64,000 bases of DNA. It comes from Molossus alvarezi. Its lineage: Eukaryota > Chordata > Mammalia > Chiroptera > Molossidae. The stretch spans positions 12,059,001-12,123,000 of the forward strand of contig CM073907.1 in assembly GCA_037176705.1 (NCBI GenBank), in the 5' to 3' direction. Under the pieces are notes generated by a model. The model was given only the letters and a program-made list of their open reading frames with translations. It was not told the DNA's origin and searched no databases. The translations under genes were made by a program, and so were the position numbers. Position 1 is the first letter of the stretch. Every line of letters starts with the position of its first letter. Shown here one piece after another: positions 12,237 through 22,870 of this stretch.

Positions 12237-13965
12237 TTTGGCTGCCTCCTTGTGTTTGTTTCTATGTATTAGGTAGAGTTGCTATGTCTCCTGGGCTTCC
12301 TAGGGTGGCCTATTGTAGTAGGTGTCCTGTAGGGTCCAGTGGCACAGCCTCCCTGGTCTCCCAGCTGGGTCCTCGAGGTGCACCCCTTGTGTAGACTTTA
12401 CGCCCTTCTGTTGTAACTGAGTCTTGATTGCTGTTGGCAGGTCAATGGGAGGGATTTACTCAGGCTGATCAGCTGCAAGGACTGGCTGTGCCCACTGACC
12501 TCTGTCCTCTGACCACCTTGGAGGATCAGCTGTGCAGGGCCCACCACACAGAGCGAGACTTACTTCAGCAGGGCTCTGGTACCCACTGCATCCATTCCTT
12601 GAATGTGTCACTTGCAGAGGTGGTTGGGTGGTGATGCTTCAACATTGTCTGAAGCTGTCCACTGGGTGTGCTGGCTCAGGGACCAGGTCAGCCACTGCCT
12701 GTGTTCTACCCGGGGCCACCCGGCATAAGCTACAAAGTGATCTGCTGGTGGCTGCTTCTTGTGCTGGGCTTGGAGGTGCCCAGGCAAAGCCAAGCTGTGA
12801 ACCAAGGCTGGCTGCTTCTAGTGCCAGGCCTGGGGCCATTTAACGAGAGGAATGAGGCTCGCTGAGACCAGATGCTGCTTGTTTGAGAGAAATTAGGAAA
12901 ACCTGAAGCAGGATCCAAGCCAGGCCAATCCTACGGTTAAGCAACTGGCAACAGCTTGGGTGGGCCTGAAAGTTGGGTGGGCGGGGCTACCAGTGTGAGC
13001 CAGGTTGCTGGAGTCCCAGATATGGCTTCTGTCTGCCGCCCCAGGGGAGGGCTCACCAAAGGAACAAAGGCCTCTGACAGCACGTTTGTCCAGGAGGAAG
13101 CTGCCCCTTCAGCCCTCGCTCCAGTGCCAAGCAACTCAGTTCTTTCTGAAAGGTCAGCCGAAGGAGAAACACACCTGGGTTCAGGCAAGAGAACTTTATT
13201 GGAGAGTTATTTACCTGCTGGGTTGACTCCTAAGGTGGGGTCAGCACCGGTATCTCGAACAGCAGGGTTATATATGTGTGGGTGAGGGGCTGGCAGCCCC
13301 AGAGGGAGAGGACAATGTGATTTGGCTTCTTGCCAAGGGATAACCACAAGGAGACCAAGGAGGCTCCATTCCCAGGGTGATTCAACCTGGATGCCTGGGG
13401 TAGTGATCTGGAACATTCTGTTTATCAGAATTCTTTTCCTATATCAAGGGAGGGGGGAGTTGGAGACCTTGGCTGCAACCCAATCACTTCCCCATATGTC
13501 TCTGGAGCCTTTCTAGCTGCCTCCCCTCCGAGCTCAGAGGGAGTAGTAAGTCCGTGCGCGGGCCCTTTAAGAGGAGCTGTCTGGGGCTCCAGCAGCCTCA
13601 GCCTCCCTCAGCCTCAGTTCCTGCTGGTTTTACAGCCAGAAATGCTGGGACTTCGCTTCCTGGCTCTGGAACCCTGAGCTGGGGGCCTGGTGTGGGACAG
13701 GACCCCTCACTCCTCAGGGAGGACAGTCTCAGCTGAAGTGTCCCCCTGATTTTCATCCGCCACATGTGGGTGTGGGACCTGCCCATCTGCCTCCACCCTC
13801 CTACCAGTCTCCAAGTGGCTGCTGCTTTAATTCCGTAGCTGTAGGACTGCCATTCAGCTCGATGTCAGATGGTTCTGAAGGGTGGTTGTTCTGTAGTTTA
13901 GTTGTAATTTTGATGTGGTTGTGGGAGAATGAGATATGGTGTTTACCTACCCGCCATCCTGTAAG

Positions 13966-14774
13966 CTTTTTATTTTATTTTTTACATTGGCCACCTTTAT
14001 GGGGCAAAAAAAAGGGTGGGGATGATACCGCATCGCATTCCTTGTATGTAGATGAGGTTGAACACCTTTTCATACGTTTAGAAACCATTTGAATTTTCTT
14101 TTCTATAAAGCTCACTATTTGTGTTTCAGCACGTTTTTCTACTCCTTCGTCTTCTTTGGATTGGTTTGCAAATATTCTTGGCCGGTTTGTTGTTCAACTT
14201 GGCGGCGGTGGTTTTGGCCAAGCGGAAATATTTCCCTCTTATGTGGTTCCATTGATCAATTTTGTCCTTAGACATAGAGATCCCAGTATAAAAATGTCGA
14301 TACTCACAAAATCACTTTTCAGATATGAATACGAACCCAGTAAAAATGCCACTGGTATTTTTTTAAAAGGAGAAACTATACATATTCATTCATTCATTCA
14401 AATTCGGGAGTGTGGATTGGACGGTCTTGGAACTAAGCCATGTACCTGGGAAAGGGGAAGGGGAAGAAGTATCCAGACATTCCAGGTTGACAGGGTTAAT
14501 TGGGCGACATCCAGGTGCTCATCCAAGTGCAAATCACTAGGCACCCCTTGTTTCTGAGCGCTGTGCGCAAGGAACAGTCTGCGACTGTCTGGCCACCTGT
14601 CCAGGTCAGTGGTTCATTTGTTGGCTTCCTGCACCTGTGGGAGTCTCTGGGCCTGGTGAGGAGGCCAGCTGTTATCTCCTGAAACACACACGCACACAAA
14701 TTCTACAGAGGAAAAAATACTATTAGGGTCTGGTTTCCATGTTAGAGCCTGGTTATAAAAAATGGTTTGTCTTT
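13966..14774. other. Old L1 ORF2-like DNA, then unclassified sequence
   Basis: 14,040-14,350 resembles antisense L1 ORF2 (GATTGGTTTGCAAATATTCT, then CCATTGATCAATTTTGTC). 14,350-14,774 holds nothing that I recognise. Confidence 0.4.
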
Positions 14775-14975
14775 GCCTGGCTGGTGTGGCTCAGAGGATG
14801 GAGCATCGTCCCATGGACTGAGAGGCCCCGGCTCGGTTCCGGTCAGGGCACATGCCCGGGTTGTGGGCTCGATCCCCAGTAGGGGGCTGCAGGAGGCAGC
14901 AGATCGATGTCTCTCTCTCACATCGATGTTTCTGTCTCTCTCTAAAAAATCAGTAAAAACAGATTTAAAAAAGAT
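14775..14975 (+). mobile_element. SINE, subgroup B
   Basis: Head GCCTGGCTGGTGTGGCTCAG, CCCAGTAGGGGGCTGCAGG, CACATCGATGTTTC, and an A-rich tail. Confidence 0.9.
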
Positions 14976-14981
14976 TAGTCT

Positions 14982-15125
14982 GCCCTGGCCCTGTTGCTCA
15001 ATGGTTAGAGCGTTGGCCCTCGCCCGAAGGGTCGTGGGTTCTTGCCTGGTTGCATGTTCCATGTGTGGGGGGCAAGCAACCGAGGTGTTTCTCGGGCACT
15101 GACACCCCCCCCACCACCCCCCGTA
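14982..15125 (+). mobile_element. Degenerate SINE piece
   Basis: Head GCCCTGGCCCTGTTGCTCAA, GGTTAGAGCG, then diverged and lost before the CT-rich part. It directly follows another SINE. Confidence 0.6.
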
Positions 15126-15149
15126 TCTAAAGATGGATAGAAAAGTACC

Positions 15150-15960
15150 CTGGGGCGGGTGGAGAGTAACAAAACCAAACAGAGGACTTGTCTGGTTTCG
15201 GTATCACAGTCCATGTCCCTCGGCAGGTAAGTCCTCCGGGGGAGCCCGTGCCCACGTCTCCCGCGGTTTCCACGTCGGGGAGTCTCGCGGGGAGTCTGTT
15301 GCCTCCCGGCAGCCTCCAAAAAAATATTTCCGAATGCCCCTTCTGCAGCCGGGAGCTCCGCGGTGGAGGCCCCCGGCCGTGCGGGGCGCTCCCACCCGCT
15401 CGGAGCCGGACCAGGGGCCCCCTCGCAGGTGACGGGATGAGGTCGGGCATCCGTGGGGCCGCGGTGCTCCCGCCCAGCCGCCCCCGTTCGTTCCATCCCG
15501 CTGAGGTTTGCGCCGGCGCTCAGGCGCCACCTGGTGGCCGCGTGTAGTGTTTCCTCCCTCCGGAGCCGCGGCAACGGGTGAGCGGTGGAGCCTGGTCTCC
15601 ATGCCCGAGGGAGAGTTCCAGGAGGCCGGCGGCGCTCTCGGCTCATCCCGGTCACCCCGGGTGCCGGCGGCTCCTCCGTTCTCCAGAGGTGGTGCTGGCA
15701 GAGCTGTGGGGACACGGTGTTTGCTAGGACTGGGGGTGTGTGGAGGCCCTGGGGCTGGCTGACCAGCCCCCCGCTCTCCGGCCCCGACCAGCGCTCTGCG
15801 GGGAACAGGAGCGCATCGGTTCTGGAGGCCGGACCAGGGCCCGCGGGACGTGGAAGGCGCGAGGGGCTCGCTTGCGGACACGCAGGGGAGACTTGTTCAT
15901 CGAGTGGGTTTCTCATCACCTTCGCGGGGACCCAGGAGGGGGCCGGCCTGGTTTGTAACG
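15150..15960. promoter_or_regulatory. Orphan CpG island
   Basis: CpG-dense stretch of about 0.8 kb in intergenic DNA. It is not tied to any recognised exon on either strand. CHSY1 exon 1 was looked for and not found. It forms the best-preserved end of the decayed repeat array to its right. Confidence 0.55.
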
Positions 15961-18560
15961 GGTGGGAGGAAAGGAAAGAGGAACGAGGAGGAGCCACGTC
16001 CGTCCTTCAGGTTTTGATTTTCTTTGGAAGAATCTGAGCAGTAGGCAAGGGGTGGGACGTGACTGCAGTGCCCCAGGGAGCGTTCCGGAAGGCCGGCGGC
16101 GCCATCGGACTGGTCCCGGTCATACTTGGCCGTCATGTTTCGTCCACTCACTGGAGGTCGCACCAGCAGCGTCATGAGGGGTGTGTGGGGCTCACTACAC
16201 TTGTGATAAAATTTGTGGAGGCCATGGGGGAGGGGGGGAGAGCAGTTAGTGGTGAAGATTTTGTTCCTCGGGTGTCAATTCTGTATCCAAAGAAACATGG
16301 CAATAGGTAAGGGGCGGGGTTTGGCTTCCAGCCCGAGGATGAGTTCCACAGAGCTGTTGTCACTTGCAAAGTCGTCCTGTGCAGGCCGGCAAAGGTGCGT
16401 AAGGCACGGGCCGGCCTCCACCTTGGGAGCCAGCACCAGTGAAGCTGATACACACGGGTGTCCCTCAGGAGGGCCCTTTGTGCTCTCCTTGGTACCACCC
16501 GCGCTGGCCCATCCCCACAGGAGGCGAACCACCACCTGCCAGCAGCACGTCACCAGTGGGAGCCCACCAGCCATCCACAGGGAACACTTTTGTGTAGGTA
16601 CTGGGTGCTTGGATGCCAACCTTCCCCAAAGATGAGGCTCACCTGTGGGCACGTGTGGGGGAGACTTGCTCATTGAATTGGGTTTGCCTCGCTTTTAACT
16701 GGGATTTTCTCCCGGGATGGACCGGAGGAGGAGGAGGAGAAAGGGAACCCAGTTCCTACTGACTTGTGTTTTGCATCTGGAGACTCCGCAATAGGCAAGG
16801 GACAGGAGTGGGCTGCAGTCCCAAGGGAGAGTCCCAGGAGGTTGGGTGCCATCAGGCTCCTGTAGGACATGCCCGGGCGTCAGTGATGCATATTTGTTGC
16901 TCTAGAACTTTGTGCCTTCAGGGGTTGTGAGGTGTGATTTTCACCACAATTGCCACCCACACGCGCAGGCTAGGGCCCGTGGGAGCCAACAGCGCTCCGT
17001 GGGGAAGGTGTAAGAGGGCGTTGCCCTGCCCTCAGCCGGCCCCACTGGGTACAGGCTGATGTGGGTGTTGGGGGGGGCACATGTGGGCCCCGGTCTCCAT
17101 ATTGGATTTCTCCAAATTTTCTGGGGCTCTCTCCTGAGGTTGGTCTGTGTGTGGGAGCCATGGGTGGTAGGAATGGAGTTCCCCAGTAATACTCATTTTT
17201 TGGATTTTAAGTCTGGCTCTGTAGGAAAAAGGCCAGCAGATAGGTAAGGGGTGCGGCGTGGCCAGTGCTGAAGGGTATTTCTAAGGGGCCGCAGGTGCTA
17301 CCAGGGTCCTTTGGGTCCCACCTGGGCAATGACACTGCACCTTTTTCTGGAGATTATACCTGTGGGGTCACGGGCATAACCTTGGGGGCAACTCCTGGCC
17401 CAAGTGTGGGGCTGGCCAGGCCCCTGGACTGGCACCCCCACAGGTGCCTCGGCCGCCGGACCTGAATAGAACTTGGGGGGGGGGGTGTCTGGCTCCTGTG
17501 GAGGCCACCTGCTCCGGAAATGGGGACAACACAGGTCACGCAGGGAGGCAGGTGCAGGGTGCGACTTCGGCCCTGCAGTTGTCAGATGGGATTTTTCTGT
17601 GCTCACCCCCGAGGCTGGGCCAGCCTGGGCTGTATGTGCAGCTCAGCGCAGAGGCTGTGGTCGCTGCTGGAGGCACCTCCGCCCCTTTTCTGAGTCCACA
17701 CCCACAGACAGAGGGTCATTAGGATAAAAAGGTGTTGGGGTGTGGCAACAGGTGTCCAGGAAGGATAGATTGTAGGGGGGCTTAGTGGTCATGCCAGGGC
17801 ATCGGCATCCATGCTGTGTCTGTTCACCAGGGTACCCGCATTGGGGTGTGGTCTGTAGCCACACATTTTGGGCCAAGGTGTGGGGCCTCCTGGGAGGGTA
17901 GCCAGCACCCTGGTGGTGTGGTGCCCTTTTGGTGCCCTTTTCCTTTCTTTTTGGTACGTGCCCTTAGCGGGAACTGAACCCGGGACTCTCTGGTCCGCAG
18001 GCCAACGCTCCAACCGCTGAGCCAAACTGGCCGGGGCTGGTGGCGCCCTTTCTGCCTATGGAGGCTGGCAGGGCTCCATGGGGAATGGGACAGGGGGTTC
18101 CATGACTGGAGGCGGGCCCCTCACGAGCTAGGACTGGAGGTTGGTGTGTGGGGGAGGCAGGTGGAGGGCATGATGAATGGCTCAGCAGGCACTCCTGGGA
18201 CCCTGGTTGTCCAATTGTATTTTTCTCAAAATTTCCAGGGCTCTCTTATTAGGTGGGGTCGCTTCAGGGCCGTAGGTGAAACACAGCGGGGTAAGGAGTC
18301 TGCGGTCCCTGGTGTGGCTCGTTTGTAGGAGGTGCCTCCATGGAATGTTTTCTAAGTCCCCAGATGCAGACACGGACCGACAGGCCCCTGCCCCAGGGGT
18401 GGTGGAGAGGGTGCACCTGGCCCGTGGGCTCTGTGGAGGCAGCAACAGACTGGTTGGGCTGTGTTCCCAGGAGGCTGCCATGACTTCTGGACCAGCCCCT
18501 ACTTGCGTTTTCTGCCTTCGGATAGGCCAGGACGTGTTGAGGAGCTGAAGATATTGGTTC
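15540..18560. repeat. Decayed long-unit tandem array (about 450 bp units)
   Basis: Recurring landmarks: (A/G)TAGG(T/C)AAGGGG-like core at 16042, 16303, 16791 and 17241, with a weaker copy near 15571. GGGAGAGTTCCAGGAGGCCGG-like blocks occur at about 15610, 16075, 16825 and 17270. GCGCTC(T/C)G(C/T)GGGGAA occurs near 15790 and 16990, with a weaker copy near 18070. GGGGAGACTTG(T/C)TCAT occurs at 15886 and 16656. Spacing is mostly 450-490 bp with irregular steps. CpGs are kept in the left units and lost in the right ones. Confidence 0.5.
17946..18037 (-). mobile_element. Head-only short SINE
   Basis: Reverse tRNA-like head from GGTACGTGCCC to CTGGCCGGGGC, with a T-rich run (reversed A-tail) directly at its 3' end. 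Imperfect flanking repeat GGTGCCCTTT / GGCGCCCTTT. Confidence 0.8.
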
Positions 18561-21450
18561 TTTGGACTTTGAGTGGCAGGGACCCTAGCTGAGTATTCAC
18601 TGCTGGGGTGACCCCACCTCGCAGGGCTTCATGTACTGTCTGCTGTCCTCTTTTTGGGGTTGTGGGCCACACTCGTCTGGAAGGGGCAGCAAGACTGGTG
18701 CAGCCCTCCCGCTCGCTGTCCTCGCCTGGCTCCCTTGTCTGTGCACGTGGCGCTCACACGAGGAGCAGACACACGAGGAGCAGACACGATGCTCGCTCTG
18801 CCCGTGGTCCCTCCTCTCCTCCCCGCCCGGGGCTGGGTGCGCCGACGTTCATAACCATGGTGCTCTGCTCATGGTCTCTCTACTCGCTGAGGTTGAACAT
18901 ATTGATCCCCTGGCTGGTTCCTCACCAACCTGCGATCCAGCTCCGTCTGGGTCACGGGGTGTTGGGCCATCAGAAACTGAGTTGTCCTCCGGAAGGATCC
19001 TTGTCCAGATGCGCTCACTCCACAGATGGGGGCCGGCACAGGCCGTGAAGGGAGCCAAGTAGAGCAGCCACACACATTCCAGGAAATTTGAGTTTCCACC
19101 TGGAGACTAAGGGGAACAGCCCTGGCCAGGCCCAGCCGCCGATCCTTCTGCCTGTGACACCTGAGGGGTTGACCAGATGGCTCCACAAGTTCCACTGTGG
19201 TACCAGTGGGGGGGTGGGTGTGGCTACAGCTCTAGGATGTTCACGTGACCTGTCGCGCAGCCCTGCCAACAGACAGTCATTATTTTTCTTCTGAAGTGGG
19301 CTTTTTATACCACGAGATTACTGGTCACCCTGATTACTGGTCACTGGTGGAAGCAGCTGGCTCTGTGGCTGTTGGGCTCGACTCTCCAGCCCAGCACTTG
19401 GGTCTGCGGAAGAATGGTCTGGGCCTCAGCTGTGATGTTTGGGACTCCAGGGTCTAAGCGTGGTGGGTGAGGGGCCCGCCTGCGTGCTCAGTGCCCAAGG
19501 CAGAGGGTTGTGGTGACCCTCTCCCAGCCTCCTCTGCCTGGGTCAGTGTGTGCTCCAGGGCCCGAAGTGTGGTGGCCGTGGCCGCGCCTGCGTGCCTGTA
19601 GTGGCGATCCCACCCCACGGAGACTCAGCGATGGGAGCTCCTGCTTGGTCTTCCTGGGCTCTGCGGGGCTTCCCAGACGGATTCCGGTGCTTTGTGCCCC
19701 CTTGAGCTGGGTGGCACGTGTGGTGTTTCTTGCTGAGGGGGGTGTGCTTGTTCTGCCCACTGCACCTTGATGCTCCTCCCCTCCTGGGAGGGGCGTGGAA
19801 GGCAGGGTGCAGAGCCTGCTGACCTTGCTCTGCCACATCCTCAGAGGTGTGGGCACTGGGGTCTCTGTTCAGCTGTCGCCCTGTGGTGGGATCTCACCCT
19901 GCTGGGCCCTCTGCGATGCCCATGGACACCTGGGACGGGGTGGGGCAATGTTCCCCTTCTGCAGCTGCTCAGTGGGCCCAGTTGAAGGAGGCGCAGCGCA
20001 CATCGCAAAGCTGGATTGTGTGCATGCTGTCGCCAGTGGTGGCTAAGCCAGCCACACAAAACCCCACCTGTTTGCAAAAAGTGGTGGTTTTGCTTTATTT
20101 GTGGCATATCCAATTATTCTTGAATTTTCTTAATGAAAATGCTAATTAGGAACAACAGCACAAGTGCTTGGAGCTGGGGCTCTGGCTTGAGGGGCCAGTC
20201 TGAGGTACGCCCCAGTGAGACTTACATCTAGCAATGCCCCCCACTTGTCCATGTGGGAACCACAGGTGTGAAGCCTCCATTGCATGGGGGGGCTTGGTTT
20301 TGTTAGGTGGGCCCCTCTGGAGCCTGAGCCCCTACTTTGCCTGGGGTGGCTGCGTGAGCCCATCCTGGTGGGAAGACCGAGCAAGGGCTGTGTTTGTCGT
20401 GTCAAGCCCCCCCCCACCCCCCACCCCCCGGCAAACAGGCAGCTTGCTGCCCTGTCCCGTTGTCGGTGTGGACGGCCTTGCTCGGGGGCACTGAGATGGT
20501 GTGGAGGTGAGTGCAGTGGGCACGGGAGCTCGAGGTGCCCATGCCCCATGTGGTGGGGAGCTGCCCTCAGTGGTCACTGCAGTTTCCCGGGAGCCAGCTG
20601 TGCCAGACCTTTCCACGAAGCCCTCCCTCAGGGCGTCGCCTGCACGGCCCTGCTTCTCCATGACGTCACCCCAGGCTGACAGGCCTCAGTGACGGCCTCG
20701 TCTGTGCAGTGTCTGGACCCTGTGGGGTGCCCGTAAGAGCAGCCAGCAACTGCTATGGGATGTCGGCCCCGTATGTGGTCATGAGGGGTGGGCCCAGGGG
20801 CTGGTGAGGGGGGAGATAAGGTGTCACCAAGGCAAACTGCTCCAAGTCAGTGTCTTGGGGCCCCAGAACTGTCCATCCTTGGGTCCCCTTTGTCCAGCTG
20901 TGGGACTGTAGTGCCTCTCTGAGGCTGGGCCATGCCTGGGTCCTCCTCCTTGGGGTCATGCACATCCTTTATTGCAGGTTCCCTGCCATGGAGAGGGCCC
21001 ACCTTTTCTCTGGCTGCACATCCTACTCTCTGGGGTGTGATCCAGGTGGGGGTGCTGATGTAAAATATGTACCCCAAAGCAGTCTCAGTTCTGGAGGCTC
21101 GAGTCCCAGTCCCTCGGAGACTGGGTAGTGTCCTTGCTTCTGCTTGGGTTCTTGGTGTGGCTGTCAATCAAGCCTGGACTGTACAGCTGTATCCCTGTCT
21201 CCCCACTTAGGAGGCCTGTCAGGGTGGGTTAGGGCCACTCCAGTAAGACAAAGTGACATTCCCCAAATAAGGCCACCTGTGCCTGGGCAAACAGCACTCT
21301 AGTGTCCTGTGGGGGGGGAGTATGCAGTCCAACCCCTAGCACATGTTCCTGGAAAGGAAGACTCTACCTCTCCTCCGAGAGCTTCAGGGCCACGTGGCCT
21401 GACCAGCGTGTGTGGTACATGGTGGCCGCACAGCGGCAGCCCCGGGCTGG
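18561..21450. other. Intergenic, G/T-rich, no gene recognised
   Basis: G-rich, low-complexity-leaning DNA that may be the most decayed continuation of the array to its left. A small tandem duplication (CACGAGGAGCAGACA) lies at about 18,755-18,788, and C-runs at about 20,406-20,428. Confidence 0.35.
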
Positions 21451-22279
21451 CCAGGGGTCCTCAGCCCATCGGAGCAGGCCCGCTGAGGGTTACGGGGTGC
21501 AGCCCGGGAAAGGGGTGCAGGCGGCTGTAGGCTGTCACTCCTTCCCATGTGGGGCCAGGTGTCCTCAGCCCATCGGAGCAGGCCCGCTGAGGGTTACGGG
21601 GCGCAGCCCGGGAAAGGGGTGCAGGCGGCTGTAGGCTGTCACTCCTTCCCATGTGGGGCCAGGGGTCCTCAGCCCATCGGAGCAGGCCCGCTGAGAGTTA
21701 CGGGGCGCAGCCCGGGAAAGGGGTGCAGGCGGCTGTAGGCTGTCACTCCTTCCCATGTGGGGCCAGGGGTCCTCAGCCCATCGGAGCAGGCCCGCTGAGA
21801 GTTACGGGGCGCAGCCCGAGAAAGGGGTGCAGGCGGCTGTAGGCTGTCACTCCTTCCCATGTGGGGCCAGGTGTCCTCAGCCCATCGGAGCAGGCCCGCT
21901 GAGGGTTACGGGGCGCAGCCCGAGAAAGGGGTGTAAGTAGCTATAGGCTGTCACTCCTTCCCATGTGGGGCCAGGTGTCCTCAGCCCATCGGAGCAGGCC
22001 CGCTGAGGGTTACGGGGCGCAGCCCGAGAAAGGGGTGTAAGTAGCTATAGGCTGTCACTCCTTCCCATGTGGGGCCAGGGGTCCTCAGCCCATCGGAGCA
22101 GGCCCGCTGAGGGTTACGGGGCGCAGCCCGGGAAAGGGGTGTAAGTAGCTATAGGCTGTCACTCCTTCCCATGTGGGGCCAGGGGTCCTCAGCCCATCGG
22201 AGCAGGCCCGCTGAGGGTTACGGGGCGCAGCCCGGTAAAGGGGTGCAGGCGGCTGTAGGCTGTCACTCTTTCCCATGCT
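21451..22279. repeat. 104-bp minisatellite, 8 copies
   Basis: CTCAGCCCATCGGAGCAGGC recurs at 21460, 21564, 21668, 21772, 21876, 21980, 22084 and 22188, exactly 104 bp apart. Units differ at a few positions. A GTAAGTAGCTATAGG variant, in place of GCAGGCGGCTGTAGG, marks copies 5-7. It ends directly beside the SELENOS 3' end. Confidence 0.97.
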
Positions 22280-22313
22280 CGTCAAGGAACAAGACGGGGA
22301 AGGACAGGGCTAT

Positions 22314-22319
22314 TTTTAA
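22314..22319 (-). terminator. SELENOS: Probable SELENOS poly(A) signal ATTAAA
   Basis: Minus-strand ATTAAA about 470 nt past the stop and past the SECIS. I saw no AATAAA between the stop and this point. It implies cleavage near 22,290-22,300, directly beside the 104-bp minisatellite. Confidence 0.55.
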
Positions 22320-22479
22320 TGCTTACGACAAATTCAAGTTTATACAGATATTTTCCTTGAATTGGTTCCAGATGCTGAAAAGGATCCTCTGGTAACAGTT
22401 AACAAAAAAAGCAGCTTCTTTTTAAGATGTTCAGTGTTTTATGGAAGGTGCTGTACACGGACACAGACAAACCCCTCAA

Positions 22480-22545
22480 CTGTCAGTCTCAGTAATCCTT
22501 GCTGGTGGGCTGCACCCTTTACAAGGAAGACGTCATTCACCGCAA
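22480..22545 (-). promoter_or_regulatory. SELENOS: SECIS element candidate in the SELENOS 3' UTR
   Basis: On the minus strand, ATGA (22536-22533) is followed by 12 nt and then AAA in the apical region. The 3' arm ends in TGA (22491-22489). TCCTTG pairs with CAAGGA and GT with AC between the two cores, giving the kink-turn-type ATGA/TGA quartet. GGGT(GCA)GCCC in the apical part can form a mini-stem, as in form 2 SECIS. It lies about 250 nt after the stop, inside the 3' UTR, as expected for eukaryotic Sec insertion. No folding program was run. Confidence 0.85.
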
Positions 22546-22784
22546 CCTATCACAGAGACTGTGCCCCCGGCAAGGACCTCTCCTAACTTCGGGAGGAGTG
22601 GCAATGTCTAGGTGCTCTGCTGACCCCGAGCCCTTGCAGGCGCTGCATGTGTGGGTAAGAACAGAAGTTATAAACACCCGTGATGTCCCCCGGGCTTGGT
22701 CACTGTGAAAAAGTTGTGTGTAAGGCAATTGAGGGGGGGAGGGGCTTAGCTTGCTTAATGTCCAGAGACATCAAGCAAGGTTCC

Positions 22785-22870
22785 TTAGCCTCATCCACCA
22801 GCGGACGGGCCTCTCCGTCCAGGTCTCCAGGAACAGGCTCCTCCTCCTTCACCAGACAAAGGGTTGTACC
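22785..22870 (-). CDS. SELENOS: SELENOS coding exon 6 with Sec codon
   Basis: Acceptor CCCCAG|GGTACAACC. Encodes [20 protein letters not shown] and then PSAGG-U-G. The TGA at 22793-22791 is the selenocysteine codon, followed by GGC and the TAA stop at 22787-22785. Naive gene callers would stop two residues early. Confidence 0.96.

Larger units (their letters stand above)
10320..13965 (-). mobile_element. ORF1-only LINE-1 derivative (HAL1-like), antisense, interrupted
   Basis: Read on the minus strand. An L1-type 5' UTR runs from about 13,965 to 12,240. An ORF1p-like reading frame begins near 12,236 (coiled-coil start with EMEIRNLTDAEFKTLLIRML). It continues with the RRM region at 11,489-11,277 (RVPNKMNPKRPTPRHIIIKM) and CTD-like DNA to about 11,000. 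This passes directly into an L1-type 3' UTR (11,000-10,618, with GGTTGCCAGATGGGAGGGG). No ORF2 (endonuclease or reverse transcriptase) lies between them, which fits half-L1 (HAL1) elements. It is broken by an L1 3' fragment at about 11,450-11,803 and by a SINE at 10,381-10,615. 13,180-13,560 may be another insertion that I cannot classify. The ORF is frameshifted, so the element is dead. Confidence 0.7.

Noticed and set aside
13180..13560. Possible separate LTR inside the LINE 5' UTR (antisense AATAAA near 13,195)
   Set aside because: No clear TG...CA ends or target duplication could be seen, so it was left as an unclassified part of the LINE 5' region.
15005..15997. Minus-strand 330-codon ORF over the CpG-rich block, with a 225-codon partner frame
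   Set aside because: Long frames arise easily in GC-rich DNA with few stops. The translation is Pro/Arg/Gly-rich with no domain, it starts inside a SINE piece, and all frames there are similarly open.
1..22000. CHSY1 exon 1 or other CHSY1 exons
   Set aside because: Expected to the left by synteny, but none of the translated frames shows CHSY1-like sequence. The gene is presumably beyond the left edge.
22791..22793. TGA as the SELENOS stop codon
   Set aside because: The frame continues GGC-TAA, the position equals the known Sec188, and a SECIS-like hairpin follows. It is therefore read as selenocysteine.
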